Shown: piece by piece, positions 1 through 8,593 of the stretch
Position numbering within the stretch: the stretch's first letter is position 1
Layout of the letters: the number at the start of each line of letters is the position of its first letter
Source of the DNA: Amylibacter sp. SFDW26
GTDB taxonomy: Bacteria > Pseudomonadota > Alphaproteobacteria > Rhodobacterales > Rhodobacteraceae
DNA: 64,000 nt
Assembly (NCBI RefSeq): GCF_009184395.1
Contig: NZ_WEIC01000001.1
Coordinates: forward strand, 452,047 to 516,046
Reading direction: 5' to 3'
The notes under the pieces: generated by a model
Told to the model about the DNA's origin: nothing
What the model saw: the letters and a program-made list of their open reading frames with translations, nothing else
The model's database searches: none
Program-made: the position numbers and the translations under genes

Positions 1-532
1 GGATCACACCTGCAAGGAACATACGCCCCACGGATACATCCACGGCAGCAGCATAAACAACCATCACGATGGAAGGTGGGATCAAGATGCCCAAAGTCCC
101 TGCATTACAGATCACACCAGCAGCGAATTCTTTGGTATAGCCCACCTGACGCATTGCTGCGATCACAATAGAACCGATAGCCACCACTGTAGCAGGGGAT
201 GAGCCAGATAGGGCTGCAAAGATCATACAGGCCAGCACTGATGCAATGGCAAGACCGCCACGGAAGTGACCAACCAAAGCGATAGAAAAACGGATGATCC
301 GTTTGGCAACGCCGCCAGTCGACATGAAAGACGAAGCTAGAATAAAGAACGGGATTGCCAGCAATGTGGAGTGCCCTTCAAAGGCTTCAAAAAGCGTTTG
401 TGCGATACTTGCCAATGAGCTGTCAGAATAGAACAGCAGGAACAGAATGGATGACAGACCAAGGGATACAGCAATAGGCGCACCCAATAGCATCAGGCCG
501 ATCACCAGTGAAAAGAGAATGAAGATTTCCAT
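1..532 (-). CDS. dctM: TRAP transporter large permease DctM (partial, N-terminal part)
   Basis: Large membrane subunit of a tripartite ATP-independent periplasmic (TRAP) transporter, which moves the solute across the inner membrane with sodium or proton gradient energy. The visible N-terminal 177 codons are strongly hydrophobic, open with MEIFILFSLVIGLMLLG and contain the GxSPAT and GTLGILIPPS type loops typical of DctM (family knowledge). The start codon lies 1 base upstream of the dctQ stop, so the two are translationally coupled. The C-terminal two thirds lie outside the window. It is the last visible gene of dctPQM. Confidence 0.93.
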   Translation of the reverse strand, partial: MEIFILFSLVIGLMLLGAPIAVSLGLSSILFLLFYSDSSLASIAQTLFEAFEGHSTLLAIPFFILASSFMSTGGVAKRIIRFSIALVGHFRGGLAIASVLACMIFAALSGSSPATVVAIGSIVIAAMRQVGYTKEFAAGVICNAGTLGILIPPSIVMVVYAAAVDVSVGRMFLAGVI

Positions 533-533
533 A

Positions 534-1208
534 TTATAAGTCTTTCTCTTGTTCTTTGATCAGCTTTGCAGCTTCTTCAACGTCTTCTTCGGCTTCGTGG
601 GATACGATCAACATGTCGGACTGGCCTTTCCAAACCGCGATGCCAGCTTGGCAAAAACGGTATAGGAGTAAGGCCATAGACAACGGCATCACCAGATAAG
701 GCACGACCTTTGGCATTTTCTCATATGGATCACCGTCATTAAAGACGGTTTCCAGCCATGTCATGAAAAACGGTACAGGCACATCTTGGGTTTCATACCA
801 GCCTTGGCCACGTACATTTTCGGTGAAACCAGTCGGGAACCAACGTCCAGATGTGGGTTGTAAGTTGGCGTAAGGTGCCCAGTAATCCCAAGAACCTTTT
901 AATAATAAGGCGGCATAGAGGATGCAGACGGCAGAAACAAATAACGCCATTTTGCGGCGCATAGGTTTTCCAGCAAGGTTGATTATGGCATCAACGCCTA
1001 GATGTGCGGATTTCTTGACCGCGTAAGAAGCACCTAATAAAACCAGCCATGCAAACATGAAGACGGTTAATTCTAAGGCGTAGAAAATATTGGTATTGAA
1101 TGCATAGCGTGCGGCCACGTTTGCGAATGTCAGAAGGGTCATTGCGCCAAGTAAAAATGCGATAAGATTTTCTTCGAGGCGTTCGATCCAGTTGGATGGC
1201 TTTGTCAT
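534..1208 (-). CDS. dctQ: TRAP transporter small permease DctQ
   Basis: Small membrane subunit of the TRAP transporter, 224 residues, with about four hydrophobic helices. The N-terminal WIERLEENLIAFLLGAMTLL segment and the following A-x-R-Y region are typical of DctQ. A hydrophilic loop around residues 105-145 (WAPYANLQPTSGRWFPTG) is longer than in minimal DctQ proteins, and an acidic tail (EAEEDVEEAAKLIKEQEKD) ends the protein. It sits 81 bases downstream of dctP across a strong hairpin and 1 base before dctM. It partners DctM in the inner membrane. Confidence 0.9.
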   Translation of the reverse strand: MTKPSNWIERLEENLIAFLLGAMTLLTFANVAARYAFNTNIFYALELTVFMFAWLVLLGASYAVKKSAHLGVDAIINLAGKPMRRKMALFVSAVCILYAALLLKGSWDYWAPYANLQPTSGRWFPTGFTENVRGQGWYETQDVPVPFFMTWLETVFNDGDPYEKMPKVVPYLVMPLSMALLLYRFCQAGIAVWKGQSDMLIVSHEAEEDVEEAAKLIKEQEKDL

Positions 1209-1240
1209 AACAGCTCCCCCACCGTTAATGAATTAGATAT

Positions 1241-1276
1241 AAGAACGGCCTCAAAGGGAGGTTTGAGGCCGTTCTT
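1241..1276 (-). repeat. Intercistronic hairpin between dctP and dctQ
   Basis: Perfect inverted repeat with 15-bp arms (AAGAACGGCCTCAAA and its complement) and a 6-base loop, starting 13 bases past the dctP stop. On the transcribed minus strand the hairpin is followed by ATATCTAATTC rather than a U run, so it looks like an mRNA 3'-end stabiliser or partial attenuator rather than a full terminator. Such elements commonly raise binding-protein output relative to the permeases in transporter operons (inference here). Confidence 0.75.
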
Positions 1277-1289
1277 TTGGTTTGAAAAT

Positions 1290-2291
1290 TTAGTTAGCAG
1301 CGTTAATCGCTTGCGCGGCAGCGATATTATCTGTGCCAACGTCGCCTTCAAACTTAGCCCATACTGGCTTCATCGTATCAACCCAAACCTGACGTTGTTC
1401 TGCTGTAAGTTCACGCACAACACCACCAGCTTCGATCATCGCTGCTTTTGCTGCATTGTTCACTTTTGTTGATTCAGCGTTACGTGTTTCAGTCACTTCT
1501 GAAATGATTGTCATAAGTTGATCGCGTACGTCTGCATCCAAGCCATTCAACCAATCGATGTTTGTCACCAATAGATAATCCAAGATGCCGTGGTCTGTTT
1601 CAGTCACACCGTCTTGCACTTCGAAAAACTTCTTACCAAAGATGTTTGACCATGTGTTTTCCTGACCATCCACAACACCTTGTTGCAAGCCGCCGTATAC
1701 TTCAGAGAACGCCATTTTCTGTGGGCTTGCACCCATAGCTTCCATCTGTGCAACCAGTACATCTGATGATTGAACGCGGAATTTCAAACCGTTTGCATCA
1801 GATGGCGCAATCAATGGTACGTTTGCTGACATTTGCTTCATGCCATTGTGCCAGTATCCCAACCCTTGAAGGCCACGTTTTTGCATGCTGTCCAACATTG
1901 CTTGCCCCGCGTCTGAGGCTTGGAATGCTTCAACCGCTTGAATGTTTTTAAACATGAACGGCAAATCGAAAATGCGGAATTGTTTTGTGAATTTTTCAAA
2001 CTTTGACAATGATGGTGCTGCCAATTGAACGTCGCCTTGCAGCATTGCTTCTAGAACTTTGTTGTCATTGTACAATGTAGAGTTCGGGAACACTTCCATA
2101 CAAGCTTTACCGTTCATTTCGTCATTCACACGTTGCTCAAGCAAAGAGGCGGCAATCCCTTTTGGATGCTTGTCTGTGTTTGTCACGTGGCTAAACTTGA
2201 TGACGACCTCACCTGCATCACAAGCGGCTTGTGCAACAGATGGTGTCAGTGCGACTGCGGCAACAGCTGCCGCTTTAAAAATAGTTTTCAT
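1290..2291 (-). CDS. dctP: TRAP transporter substrate-binding protein DctP
   Basis: Periplasmic solute receptor of the TRAP system, 333 residues. A signal peptide (MKTIFKAAAVAAVALTPSVAQA) is followed by a mature protein starting ACDAGEVVIKFSHV. The family hallmark region KFRVQSSDVLVAQMEAMGASP carries the Arg that pairs with the carboxylate of organic-acid ligands, so a dicarboxylate or other organic acid substrate is likely. The start was moved 10 codons inside the longest frame because GGGAGGATACC sits directly before this ATG and a signal peptide then begins properly. First gene of dctPQM and divergent from dctBD, whose products probably control it. Confidence 0.92.
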   Translation of the reverse strand: MKTIFKAAAVAAVALTPSVAQAACDAGEVVIKFSHVTNTDKHPKGIAASLLEQRVNDEMNGKACMEVFPNSTLYNDNKVLEAMLQGDVQLAAPSLSKFEKFTKQFRIFDLPFMFKNIQAVEAFQASDAGQAMLDSMQKRGLQGLGYWHNGMKQMSANVPLIAPSDANGLKFRVQSSDVLVAQMEAMGASPQKMAFSEVYGGLQQGVVDGQENTWSNIFGKKFFEVQDGVTETDHGILDYLLVTNIDWLNGLDADVRDQLMTIISEVTETRNAESTKVNNAAKAAMIEAGGVVRELTAEQRQVWVDTMKPVWAKFEGDVGTDNIAAAQAINAAN

Positions 2292-2435
2292 GGTATCCTC
2301 CCAATGGTCTTTGCGGAACATCCGCCTAGTGATTAGAATAGAGGCAGTGGCAGATGTTTTTGCAAATTTTTTGCGATATTTTTATTTTATGACATAAATT
2401 CAAAACGTTATCTATTTTTCACAAGCTGGTTTCAA

Positions 2436-2461
2436 TTTTTGTGCGGATTATCGCACAAAAA
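2436..2461. promoter_or_regulatory. Putative DctD operator: 26-bp dyad between dctP and dctB
   Basis: Perfect 10-bp arms TTTTTGTGCG and CGCACAAAAA separated by GATTAT. It is the strongest dyad in the 236-base region between the divergent dctP and dctB genes, 67 bases before the dctB start and 145 bases before the dctP start. The core TGTGCG-N6-CGCACA resembles the upstream DctD sites I recall for rhizobial dctA. Binding by the adjacent DctD is inferred. Confidence 0.6.
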
Positions 2462-2527
2462 TCTTGCAGCATTTTCCATTGCCAAGTTAGGGTCGACGCT
2501 ATCCTTTTTAAGCGATTCGAGATCTGA

Positions 2528-4216
2528 ATGACCGCAAAAACACGCCTTCCTTATTCCATCGCATATGGTTTTTTTGCCTTGGCCATTGTTGTGGGAACCT
2601 ACACGTTGTCCTATCGCAGCGGCTTAAAACAGTTACATCAAACGGGGCAAATTCGGATTGAACAAAGCCGAGACCGTTTGCTGGGGCAGCTCTCTGCATT
2701 TAGGCAGCTTCCGAATATTTTGGCCAAGCATCCGACAGTCCAAAAAGTGCTAAACGGATCGGATGTGCCCGAGGATATCAATGGTTTTTTATTAAATACG
2801 GCATTGGTGTCGGGTGCTGACGATATTCTGATTTTGGACCCAAGTGCGCGCACCATTGCCACCTCTAATTTTTATGAAAATGACAATTTTATTGGAAAGT
2901 CCTTTGCAAATACAGGTTATGTGAATGCTGCACAGAACGGGCGTCTTGGCTATTCCTATGATGTCCGTGATGACCAATCACGTAAATTCGTTTTTGCACG
3001 TGGCGTTCTTGATAATAGGAGTCTCAGTAAAGGTATGGTTGTCGTTTACGTCGACATTGCTGCTTTGGAGTTTGAGTGGCGTATCGATGATGAGGTGATT
3101 GCGTTCTTTGATAAAAGCGATGTGGCGATCGTGACAAACCGCCCATCATTAGCTCTGCGTGATATCAGTGCCGCGCAAGATGCACCCAACACAAATCAAA
3201 CCTTTGGCCATACAATTGCGCGTTTCAAACACGGGGAAACATTGCCAGCTGAAGCGTTGATACTAGAGCGTTATATTCCGCAGATTAACATGACAGCACG
3301 CGCATTCTTAAACACAGCAGACACAAAATACCGCGCGCTTCTGCAAGCTTCATTAATAGCATTGTTGCTTGCCCTGATTGGCCTAGCTCTTTGGGCGTTA
3401 TCCCAACGCAGACAACGCTTAGCAGATCTTTTGGCGATCGAAGAAAGGGCGAACGCAACGCTTGAGGCACGAGTGGAAAAACGCACAGAGCAACTGCGCA
3501 ATACGCAAAAACAATTGATTGAAGCGGGTAAATTAACCGCCCTTGGGCAGATGTCTGCAGGGATCAGTCATGAATTGAACCAACCCTTGGCAACCATGCA
3601 GAATTTTGCGGAAAACGGTGCGCGTTTGATTGAATTGGATCGCAAAGACGAAGCTAAGGGTAACTTTGAACAAATCAAAGGGCAGGTGGATCGAATGAGC
3701 CGTATCATCAAATCTTTACGCGCCTTTGCCCGCAAAGAAAAAGAAACCGTCGAAGCGATTGATTTGCAAAAAGTCATTGCTGAATCTTTGGCACTATCTG
3801 CCAATCGCTGTCAAATCGAAGGTATCGACTTACAAATAACAGGCATCAAAGAAGCACTTTTTGTGATGGGCGGCCATGTGCGGTTACAGCAAGTGGTGAT
3901 TAACATGTTGACCAATGGCATAGATGCAATGGGTGAGCAGGCGGAGAAACGAATTTTGATGGATCTGTCGCGGACATCTGATCAGGTATGCCTGTCGATC
4001 CGTGATACTGGTACTGGTTTGATTGATCCCGAACGTGTGTTTGAGCCGTTTTATTCCACGAAAGAAGCAGGATCGTCCAAAGGCATGGGATTAGGTCTGT
4101 CTATTTCTTACGGCATTGTTGGCAGTTTTGGCGGCGATATTGAATGCCGCAATCATCCTGAAGGCGGCGCAGAGTTTACTATCATCCTACGCCCCGCTGA
4201 AAGAGAGCAGAAATGA
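2528..4216 (+). CDS. dctB: C4-dicarboxylate sensor histidine kinase DctB
   Basis: Membrane sensor kinase of 562 residues. An N-terminal helix (about 10-28), a periplasmic double-Cache-like sensor region (about 30-270), a second helix (about 275-293), a coiled coil with LEARVEKRTEQLRNTQKQL, then the HisKA box GQMSAGISHELNQPLA with phosphoacceptor His348 and an HATPase domain with GTGL and GMGLGLSISYGIVGSFGG. This is the standard DctB layout. It overlaps dctD by 4 bases (ATGA), so the pair is co-translated. Expected to sense the TRAP substrate and phosphorylate DctD. Confidence 0.9.
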   Translation: MTAKTRLPYSIAYGFFALAIVVGTYTLSYRSGLKQLHQTGQIRIEQSRDRLLGQLSAFRQLPNILAKHPTVQKVLNGSDVPEDINGFLLNTALVSGADDILILDPSARTIATSNFYENDNFIGKSFANTGYVNAAQNGRLGYSYDVRDDQSRKFVFARGVLDNRSLSKGMVVVYVDIAALEFEWRIDDEVIAFFDKSDVAIVTNRPSLALRDISAAQDAPNTNQTFGHTIARFKHGETLPAEALILERYIPQINMTARAFLNTADTKYRALLQASLIALLLALIGLALWALSQRRQRLADLLAIEERANATLEARVEKRTEQLRNTQKQLIEAGKLTALGQMSAGISHELNQPLATMQNFAENGARLIELDRKDEAKGNFEQIKGQVDRMSRIIKSLRAFARKEKETVEAIDLQKVIAESLALSANRCQIEGIDLQITGIKEALFVMGGHVRLQQVVINMLTNGIDAMGEQAEKRILMDLSRTSDQVCLSIRDTGTGLIDPERVFEPFYSTKEAGSSKGMGLGLSISYGIVGSFGGDIECRNHPEGGAEFTIILRPAEREQK

Positions 4217-5436
4217 GACACCAAGTTCTGCTGATCGAAGATGATGATGCTTTGCGGATGTCGTTGACCCAAACGCTCAGCCTTGAAGGTATCAGTGTGA
4301 TTCAGGCAAATGGATTTGACCAGGCACGTCGCACCATTCGTGCGAACTTCGCAGGTATTGTATTATCCGATATGCGGATGCCACAAAAGAACGGTTTTGA
4401 TGTTTTGGAATACGTCAAAAGCGTTGATGAAGATTTGCCCGTTGTGTTTTTGACAGGAGAGGCTGATGTGCCAATGGCCTTACGTGCGATGAAAGAAGGC
4501 GCTTATGATTTTCTGGAAAAGCCCTGTTCTACCAGTGCTTTGCAAGAGGTTTTGAAACGAGCATTAAGTTACCGAAAAATGGTGCGCCAAACTCGCAGTT
4601 TGGAAAGCGCTTTGAAACACAGAGATGCGGCATCGGTGAATTTTCCTGGTAAATCAGCGGCTGTCAAAGAGTTACGTGGAACCTTGCGCAAAGTGTCATC
4701 ACTGCGAGCACATGTGCATCTACATGGTGAGATCGGTGTTGGTAAGAAACTAGCGGCCTATACGATCCATTCCTTGTCCGAGGATCGTGAAACATTGTTG
4801 TCATTGAACTTTCAACATGTGCCAGAAAATGCAGTACAAGATTTGAATGTGCCAAAAGAGTTAACTGACTTAACATTGAAGAACATAAATTTGGCATCGC
4901 CCAATCAACAACACCAGTTGCTGGATTTGATTGTCCGCCGACCTAATTTGCGGCTGTTGTTCACCAGTATCCACTCGATGGAACAGCTTGTGCAGCACGG
5001 GTTCCATGAAGATTTGGCTGGGGTAAGGATTATTCAGGTGAAAGTGCCAACTTTGAAAGAGCGTAAACAAGACCTGCCTATATTAATCGAAAGCCTTATG
5101 CGCCAGTCCGCGCGGTCTATGGATATGGACATGCCTGATATACCGCATACGCTGCATGCGCAGGTTATGGCGAAGAATTGGGATGATAACTTACCAGAAA
5201 TGCGAGATTTTGCACAATCTATGGTGTTAGGGCTGAATATGCGGACGCATAAGGCGGAAACACTGACTTTGGCACAGCAAATGGAAGCATTTGAAAAGTT
5301 GGTGTTGATCGAAACATTGAAGAAAAACAATGGGAAAGCCTCTGAATCGGCAATCGCATTGGGACTGCCACGTAAGACATTTTATGACCACTTAGCGCGC
5401 TTCGATATACGGCCTAAAGACTTCAAAAATACCTAA
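4213..5436 (+). CDS. dctD: DctD-like response regulator with degenerate AAA+ domain
   Basis: Response regulator of 407 residues. The receiver (1-120) has phosphoacceptor Asp53 in LSDMRMP, followed by a linker and an AAA+-derived domain (about 140-330), then a Fis-type helix-turn-helix (about 372-403, ASESAIALGLPRKTFYDHL). The Walker A loop is altered but keeps Lys178 (GEIGVGKKLAA). The sigma-54 contact motif GAFTGA is absent, as is a clear Walker B (the usual LFLDEI is missing), and the protein is about 40 residues shorter than rhizobial DctD. No -24/-12 promoter was found at dctP. It may therefore work with sigma-70 RNA polymerase, as the GAFTGA-less NtrC of Rhodobacter capsulatus does. Confidence 0.88.
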   Translation: MRHQVLLIEDDDALRMSLTQTLSLEGISVIQANGFDQARRTIRANFAGIVLSDMRMPQKNGFDVLEYVKSVDEDLPVVFLTGEADVPMALRAMKEGAYDFLEKPCSTSALQEVLKRALSYRKMVRQTRSLESALKHRDAASVNFPGKSAAVKELRGTLRKVSSLRAHVHLHGEIGVGKKLAAYTIHSLSEDRETLLSLNFQHVPENAVQDLNVPKELTDLTLKNINLASPNQQHQLLDLIVRRPNLRLLFTSIHSMEQLVQHGFHEDLAGVRIIQVKVPTLKERKQDLPILIESLMRQSARSMDMDMPDIPHTLHAQVMAKNWDDNLPEMRDFAQSMVLGLNMRTHKAETLTLAQQMEAFEKLVLIETLKKNNGKASESAIALGLPRKTFYDHLARFDIRPKDFKNT

Positions 5437-5608
5437 TTTTGGCAAAAAACCGCTGTTTTTCGTTCGAAAACCCACATTGCACATTTATGTCCCAATTCAT
5501 CAATATTTTGATTCGCATCCAAGTGCTCGCGCCCTCCAAGCTCTGCATATTGAATGAATTTTAGATTTAATAAGTCATCTTTGAGGATATCAAGGAAGGA
5601 TTAAGACA

Positions 5609-5794
5609 ATGTTGAATGAAAGACTGCCAAACGAATACAATGCAAGTGAAGCTTATGCGCACAGACGTGAAGTGTTCCCTGAAAGTGACTTCATACAAGT
5701 GCCTTCTCGTGTGGACGAGAAAATAGATGAAGCGGACCTATCTAAAGAAATAGATTCGCTATTTTCAAATTTAGAGTTTGATGAGGTCGGCTGA
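5609..5794 (+). CDS. Hypothetical small acidic protein
   Basis: Reading frame of 61 codons with a good ribosome-binding site (AAGGAAGGATT about 7 bases before ATG). The product is acidic and hydrophilic with no signal or membrane segment; the C-terminal half (residues 33-60) is rich in Asp/Glu and could form an amphipathic helix. It lies alone between dctD and the convergent corrinoid activator gene. I do not recognise the family. The ribosome-binding site and convergent layout favour a real gene, but the length leaves doubt. Confidence 0.5.
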   Translation: MLNERLPNEYNASEAYAHRREVFPESDFIQVPSRVDEKIDEADLSKEIDSLFSNLEFDEVG

Positions 5795-5802
5795 AGTCTG
5801 TC

Positions 5803-7857
5803 TTAACCACGACGGCGTCTGCGGCGTCCGCCACCAGCACCACCATCGTTGTCACCGCCTGTGTTGAAGTTAACATCAGGCAAGGGAACAATGCTTTCTA
5901 GGATTGGGAATTTTTCCACACTGTTTGGAATGGCTGATGCATTTACAAAATGCTCTTGGAATCGTGGTTCAATAGCTGTTTCAATTTTGTGAATTTTCCG
6001 AACAGTCTCTTCAATATCAGAACGCGCCTCGACATTTAGCAATGCAATACGCGCACCCGTACCTGCGGCATTCCCCGCAGAGGTGACTTTATCCAGATCA
6101 CAATCAGGGATCATTCCCAGAATTGTTGCATGTTTCGGGCTGATATGAGCCCCAAAAGCACCTGCCAGAACAATGCGATCGACCACATCCACATCGAATT
6201 TATCCATCAACAGACGCGCCCCAGAATAAAGCGCTGCTTTTGCCATTTGGATTTCACGGATATCACGGTTGGTCACCGTGATCTTTGGCCCGCCATTAGC
6301 AGTGCCATCCCAAACCAAATAGGAATGGGTGCGCCCATCAAGGAAGCAACGATCAGTGCCCGTTTGTTCAGGGCTGCCGATCAAACCAGGGCCATCAACG
6401 ATGCCAGCAATGCGCATTTCTGCAACCATTTCGATAATGCCAGACCCACAGATGCCTGTGATACCAGAGGATAGGATGCTTTCGGCAAAGCCAATCTCAT
6501 CTGACCACATATCTGAACCGATTACGCGGAAGCGCGGCTCCTTAGTTACAGGATCAATCTCTACACGTTCAATCGCACCAGGTGCCGCACGTTGGCCACT
6601 GGAAATTTGTGCACCCTCAAAGGCAGGACCAGTGGGGGATGAACAGGCCAACACTTTGTCTTTATTGCCTAATAAGATTTCAGCGTTTGTGCCTACATCC
6701 ACAACCAAAACCAAATCTTCGGATTTATCAGGCGCTTCTGACAAAGCAACGGCAGCCGCATCTGCACCCACGTGACCCGCGATACAAGGCAATAAATACA
6801 CACGCGCAGCAGGGTGGACTTTTAGATCAAGGTTTTTTGCTCGTGTACTGACTGCATCAGAGGTCGCCAATGCAAAAGGCGCTTGTCCCAGTTCAAACGG
6901 ATCAATACCCAAGAACAGGTGATGCATCACTGGGTTACAGACAAACACGGCATCCATAATCTCAGCGGGGTCAATCTGCGCCTCGGCACAGGCTTGCACG
7001 AACAACGCATTCATTCCGTTGCGCACCGCCAAAGTCATTTCAGCAGCGCCATTGTCATTCATCATCGAATAACTGACACGGCTCATCAGGTCTTCGCCAA
7101 AACGAATTTGCGGGTTCATAATACCCGTGCTTGCAATGACTTCGCCTGTTTGCAGGTCGCATAGGTGCGCTGCAATTGTGGTCGATCCCAAATCCACAGC
7201 CATGCCATAGATTGAACCCTCATAGTATCCTGACCACACATGCACGATGCGTGGAGATACGTAATCATCACCCAAATGCACAGCACAGGTGACTTTCCAT
7301 TCGCCCTTGCGCAAAGCTTGTTGCAGGTATCCCAGAACTGAAAAATCCACCTCAAGTTCAGGTAGTTCCCAATCTTTGCGCAATGCGGCGACCAAACGTT
7401 CCAAATCCCCTGATGGGTCGTGCATATCTGGCTCTTGGACTTCAACATAGAACAGTTTTGTCGATGGGTTCATCGTAATATCACGCGCTTCTGCACGTTT
7501 ACGCACCACTTGTTTGTGTACTTGACTTTCAGGTGGTACATCGATCACGACATCGCCTTGCACCGCTGCCTGACAGCCCAAACGACGCCCATCAATCATA
7601 CCGCGTTTGGATTTGTAACGTTCTTCAACTGAATTCCATTCCGTCAAAGCGTCATCTTCAACAGTCACACCATGTTTGGAAAATTCACCATAAGACGGTT
7701 GTACTTGGCACTTTGAACAAATGCCGCGACCGCCACATACACTGTCCAAATCCACACCCAACTGTCGGGCTGCCGTTAAGATCGGAGTGCCGACAGGAAA
7801 GTTACCGCGTTTGCCAGAAGGGGTGAAGATTACCAAAGGGTCGTTAGAAGTACTCAT
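5803..7857 (-). CDS. RamA/RACo-like corrinoid activation protein (2Fe-2S + DUF4445 ASKHA domain)
   Basis: 684-residue ATP-dependent reductive activator of cobalamin proteins, by family. The N-terminal ferredoxin domain has Cys41, Cys47, Cys50 (CGGRGICSKC) and Cys95 (RRLGC) for a 2Fe-2S cluster. The C-terminal actin/hexokinase-like ATPase carries MAVDLGSTTIAAHL, VVDVGTNAEILLG and VLAGAFGAHISPKHA. Such proteins reduce inactive Co(II) corrinoid back to Co(I). It ends in a striking GGGRRRRRRG tail that is mirrored in the pterin methyltransferase upstream. No corrinoid-binding protein is encoded in this window, so its client lies elsewhere. In related roseobacters a protein of this type supports a split methionine synthase (recalled, not checked). 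Confidence 0.88.
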   Translation of the reverse strand: MSTSNDPLVIFTPSGKRGNFPVGTPILTAARQLGVDLDSVCGGRGICSKCQVQPSYGEFSKHGVTVEDDALTEWNSVEERYKSKRGMIDGRRLGCQAAVQGDVVIDVPPESQVHKQVVRKRAEARDITMNPSTKLFYVEVQEPDMHDPSGDLERLVAALRKDWELPELEVDFSVLGYLQQALRKGEWKVTCAVHLGDDYVSPRIVHVWSGYYEGSIYGMAVDLGSTTIAAHLCDLQTGEVIASTGIMNPQIRFGEDLMSRVSYSMMNDNGAAEMTLAVRNGMNALFVQACAEAQIDPAEIMDAVFVCNPVMHHLFLGIDPFELGQAPFALATSDAVSTRAKNLDLKVHPAARVYLLPCIAGHVGADAAAVALSEAPDKSEDLVLVVDVGTNAEILLGNKDKVLACSSPTGPAFEGAQISSGQRAAPGAIERVEIDPVTKEPRFRVIGSDMWSDEIGFAESILSSGITGICGSGIIEMVAEMRIAGIVDGPGLIGSPEQTGTDRCFLDGRTHSYLVWDGTANGGPKITVTNRDIREIQMAKAALYSGARLLMDKFDVDVVDRIVLAGAFGAHISPKHATILGMIPDCDLDKVTSAGNAAGTGARIALLNVEARSDIEETVRKIHKIETAIEPRFQEHFVNASAIPNSVEKFPILESIVPLPDVNFNTGGDNDGGAGGGRRRRRRG

Positions 7858-7980
7858 ATTTTACATCGTGCCGTATTTTAGTTTCTAAGAAACAATATGC
7901 AGCAATATGCCAATAAAGAAAGGGCAAACTGCGCCGTTATGATGTCGCAATTCGCCAAGTTCTTACGTTTTTACAGACCT

Positions 7981-8472
7981 TTATGCTGTTAAGCTTAACA
8001 AGCCATCAATATCCAACCGATCATTGGTTAATGTCAGCTTTCCATCTGTGTCCCGTGGCCATATTTCACGCGGTTTATCCCAGTATAATTCCACACCATT
8101 TCCGTCTGGATCACTGAAATAAACAGCCTCAGAAACACCATGATCCGCGGCACCTTCAAGTTTGATGCCTGCATCTTGAACACGGCGTAAAATGGCGGAT
8201 AGGTCTTTGCGTTCGGGATACAGGATCGCAACATGATAAAGGCCTGCATGGTTCTTAGGGGCAGGCGGCATGTCTTTGCTGTGCCATGTATTCAACGCGA
8301 TATGGTGATGATATCCACCTGCAGAGATGAAAACAGCATCTTCGCCGTAGCGTTCAATAATCTCAAAACCAAGCAGTTTGTGGTAAAACTCTAAAGCGCG
8401 GTCAATATTGGCGACTTTTAGATGTACGTGGCCAATAGTTGCTCCAGCCGGGGTGACATAATCGGTTTGCAT
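7981..8472 (-). CDS. VOC family (glyoxalase/extradiol dioxygenase-like) protein
   Basis: 163 residues with the vicinal-oxygen-chelate fold: two beta-alpha-beta-beta-beta repeats. The N-terminal half has GHVHLKVANIDRALEFYHKLLGFE (His as first metal ligand), the second has GLYHVAILYPERKDL (second His) and DPDGNGVELYWD (Glu ligand), a full metal-binding set. Likely a glyoxalase- or catechol 2,3-dioxygenase-like enzyme; substrate unknown. It is separated from the upstream methyltransferase gene by a hairpin and 121 bases, and from the downstream RamA-like gene by 123 bases, so it may have its own promoter and no role in one-carbon metabolism. Confidence 0.8.
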   Translation of the reverse strand: MQTDYVTPAGATIGHVHLKVANIDRALEFYHKLLGFEIIERYGEDAVFISAGGYHHHIALNTWHSKDMPPAPKNHAGLYHVAILYPERKDLSAILRRVQDAGIKLEGAADHGVSEAVYFSDPDGNGVELYWDKPREIWPRDTDGKLTLTNDRLDIDGLLSLTA

Positions 8473-8544
8473 CAGATGCTCCTTATATAATTAAGGGCAT
8501 ATTCTAGGACTTTACGATTTATGTCATGTGAATTTGGGGTTGTA

Positions 8545-8569
8545 AAAGCGCACATAAACTGTGCGCTTT
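8545..8569 (-). terminator. Hairpin downstream of the pterin methyltransferase gene
   Basis: Ten-bp arms AAAGCGCACA and TGTGCGCTTT with a 5-base loop, 25 bases past the methyltransferase stop on the minus strand. The U tract after it is short (TTTTAC), so it may be a leaky terminator or 3' stabiliser separating the metF-methyltransferase part from the VOC gene. Confidence 0.6.
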
Positions 8570-8593
8570 ATACTTATTATAATGCTTTAAAGC

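Noticed and set aside
2348-2364. Sigma-54-like TGGCAG...TTGCA between dctP and dctB
   Set aside because: The GG and GC are 11 rather than 10 bases apart, the strand points toward dctB from too far away, and DctD lacks GAFTGA.
5445-5460. AAAAAC-CGCT-GTTTTT after dctD as a terminator
   Set aside because: The stem is mostly A-T pairs with a single G-C pair; too weak to call.
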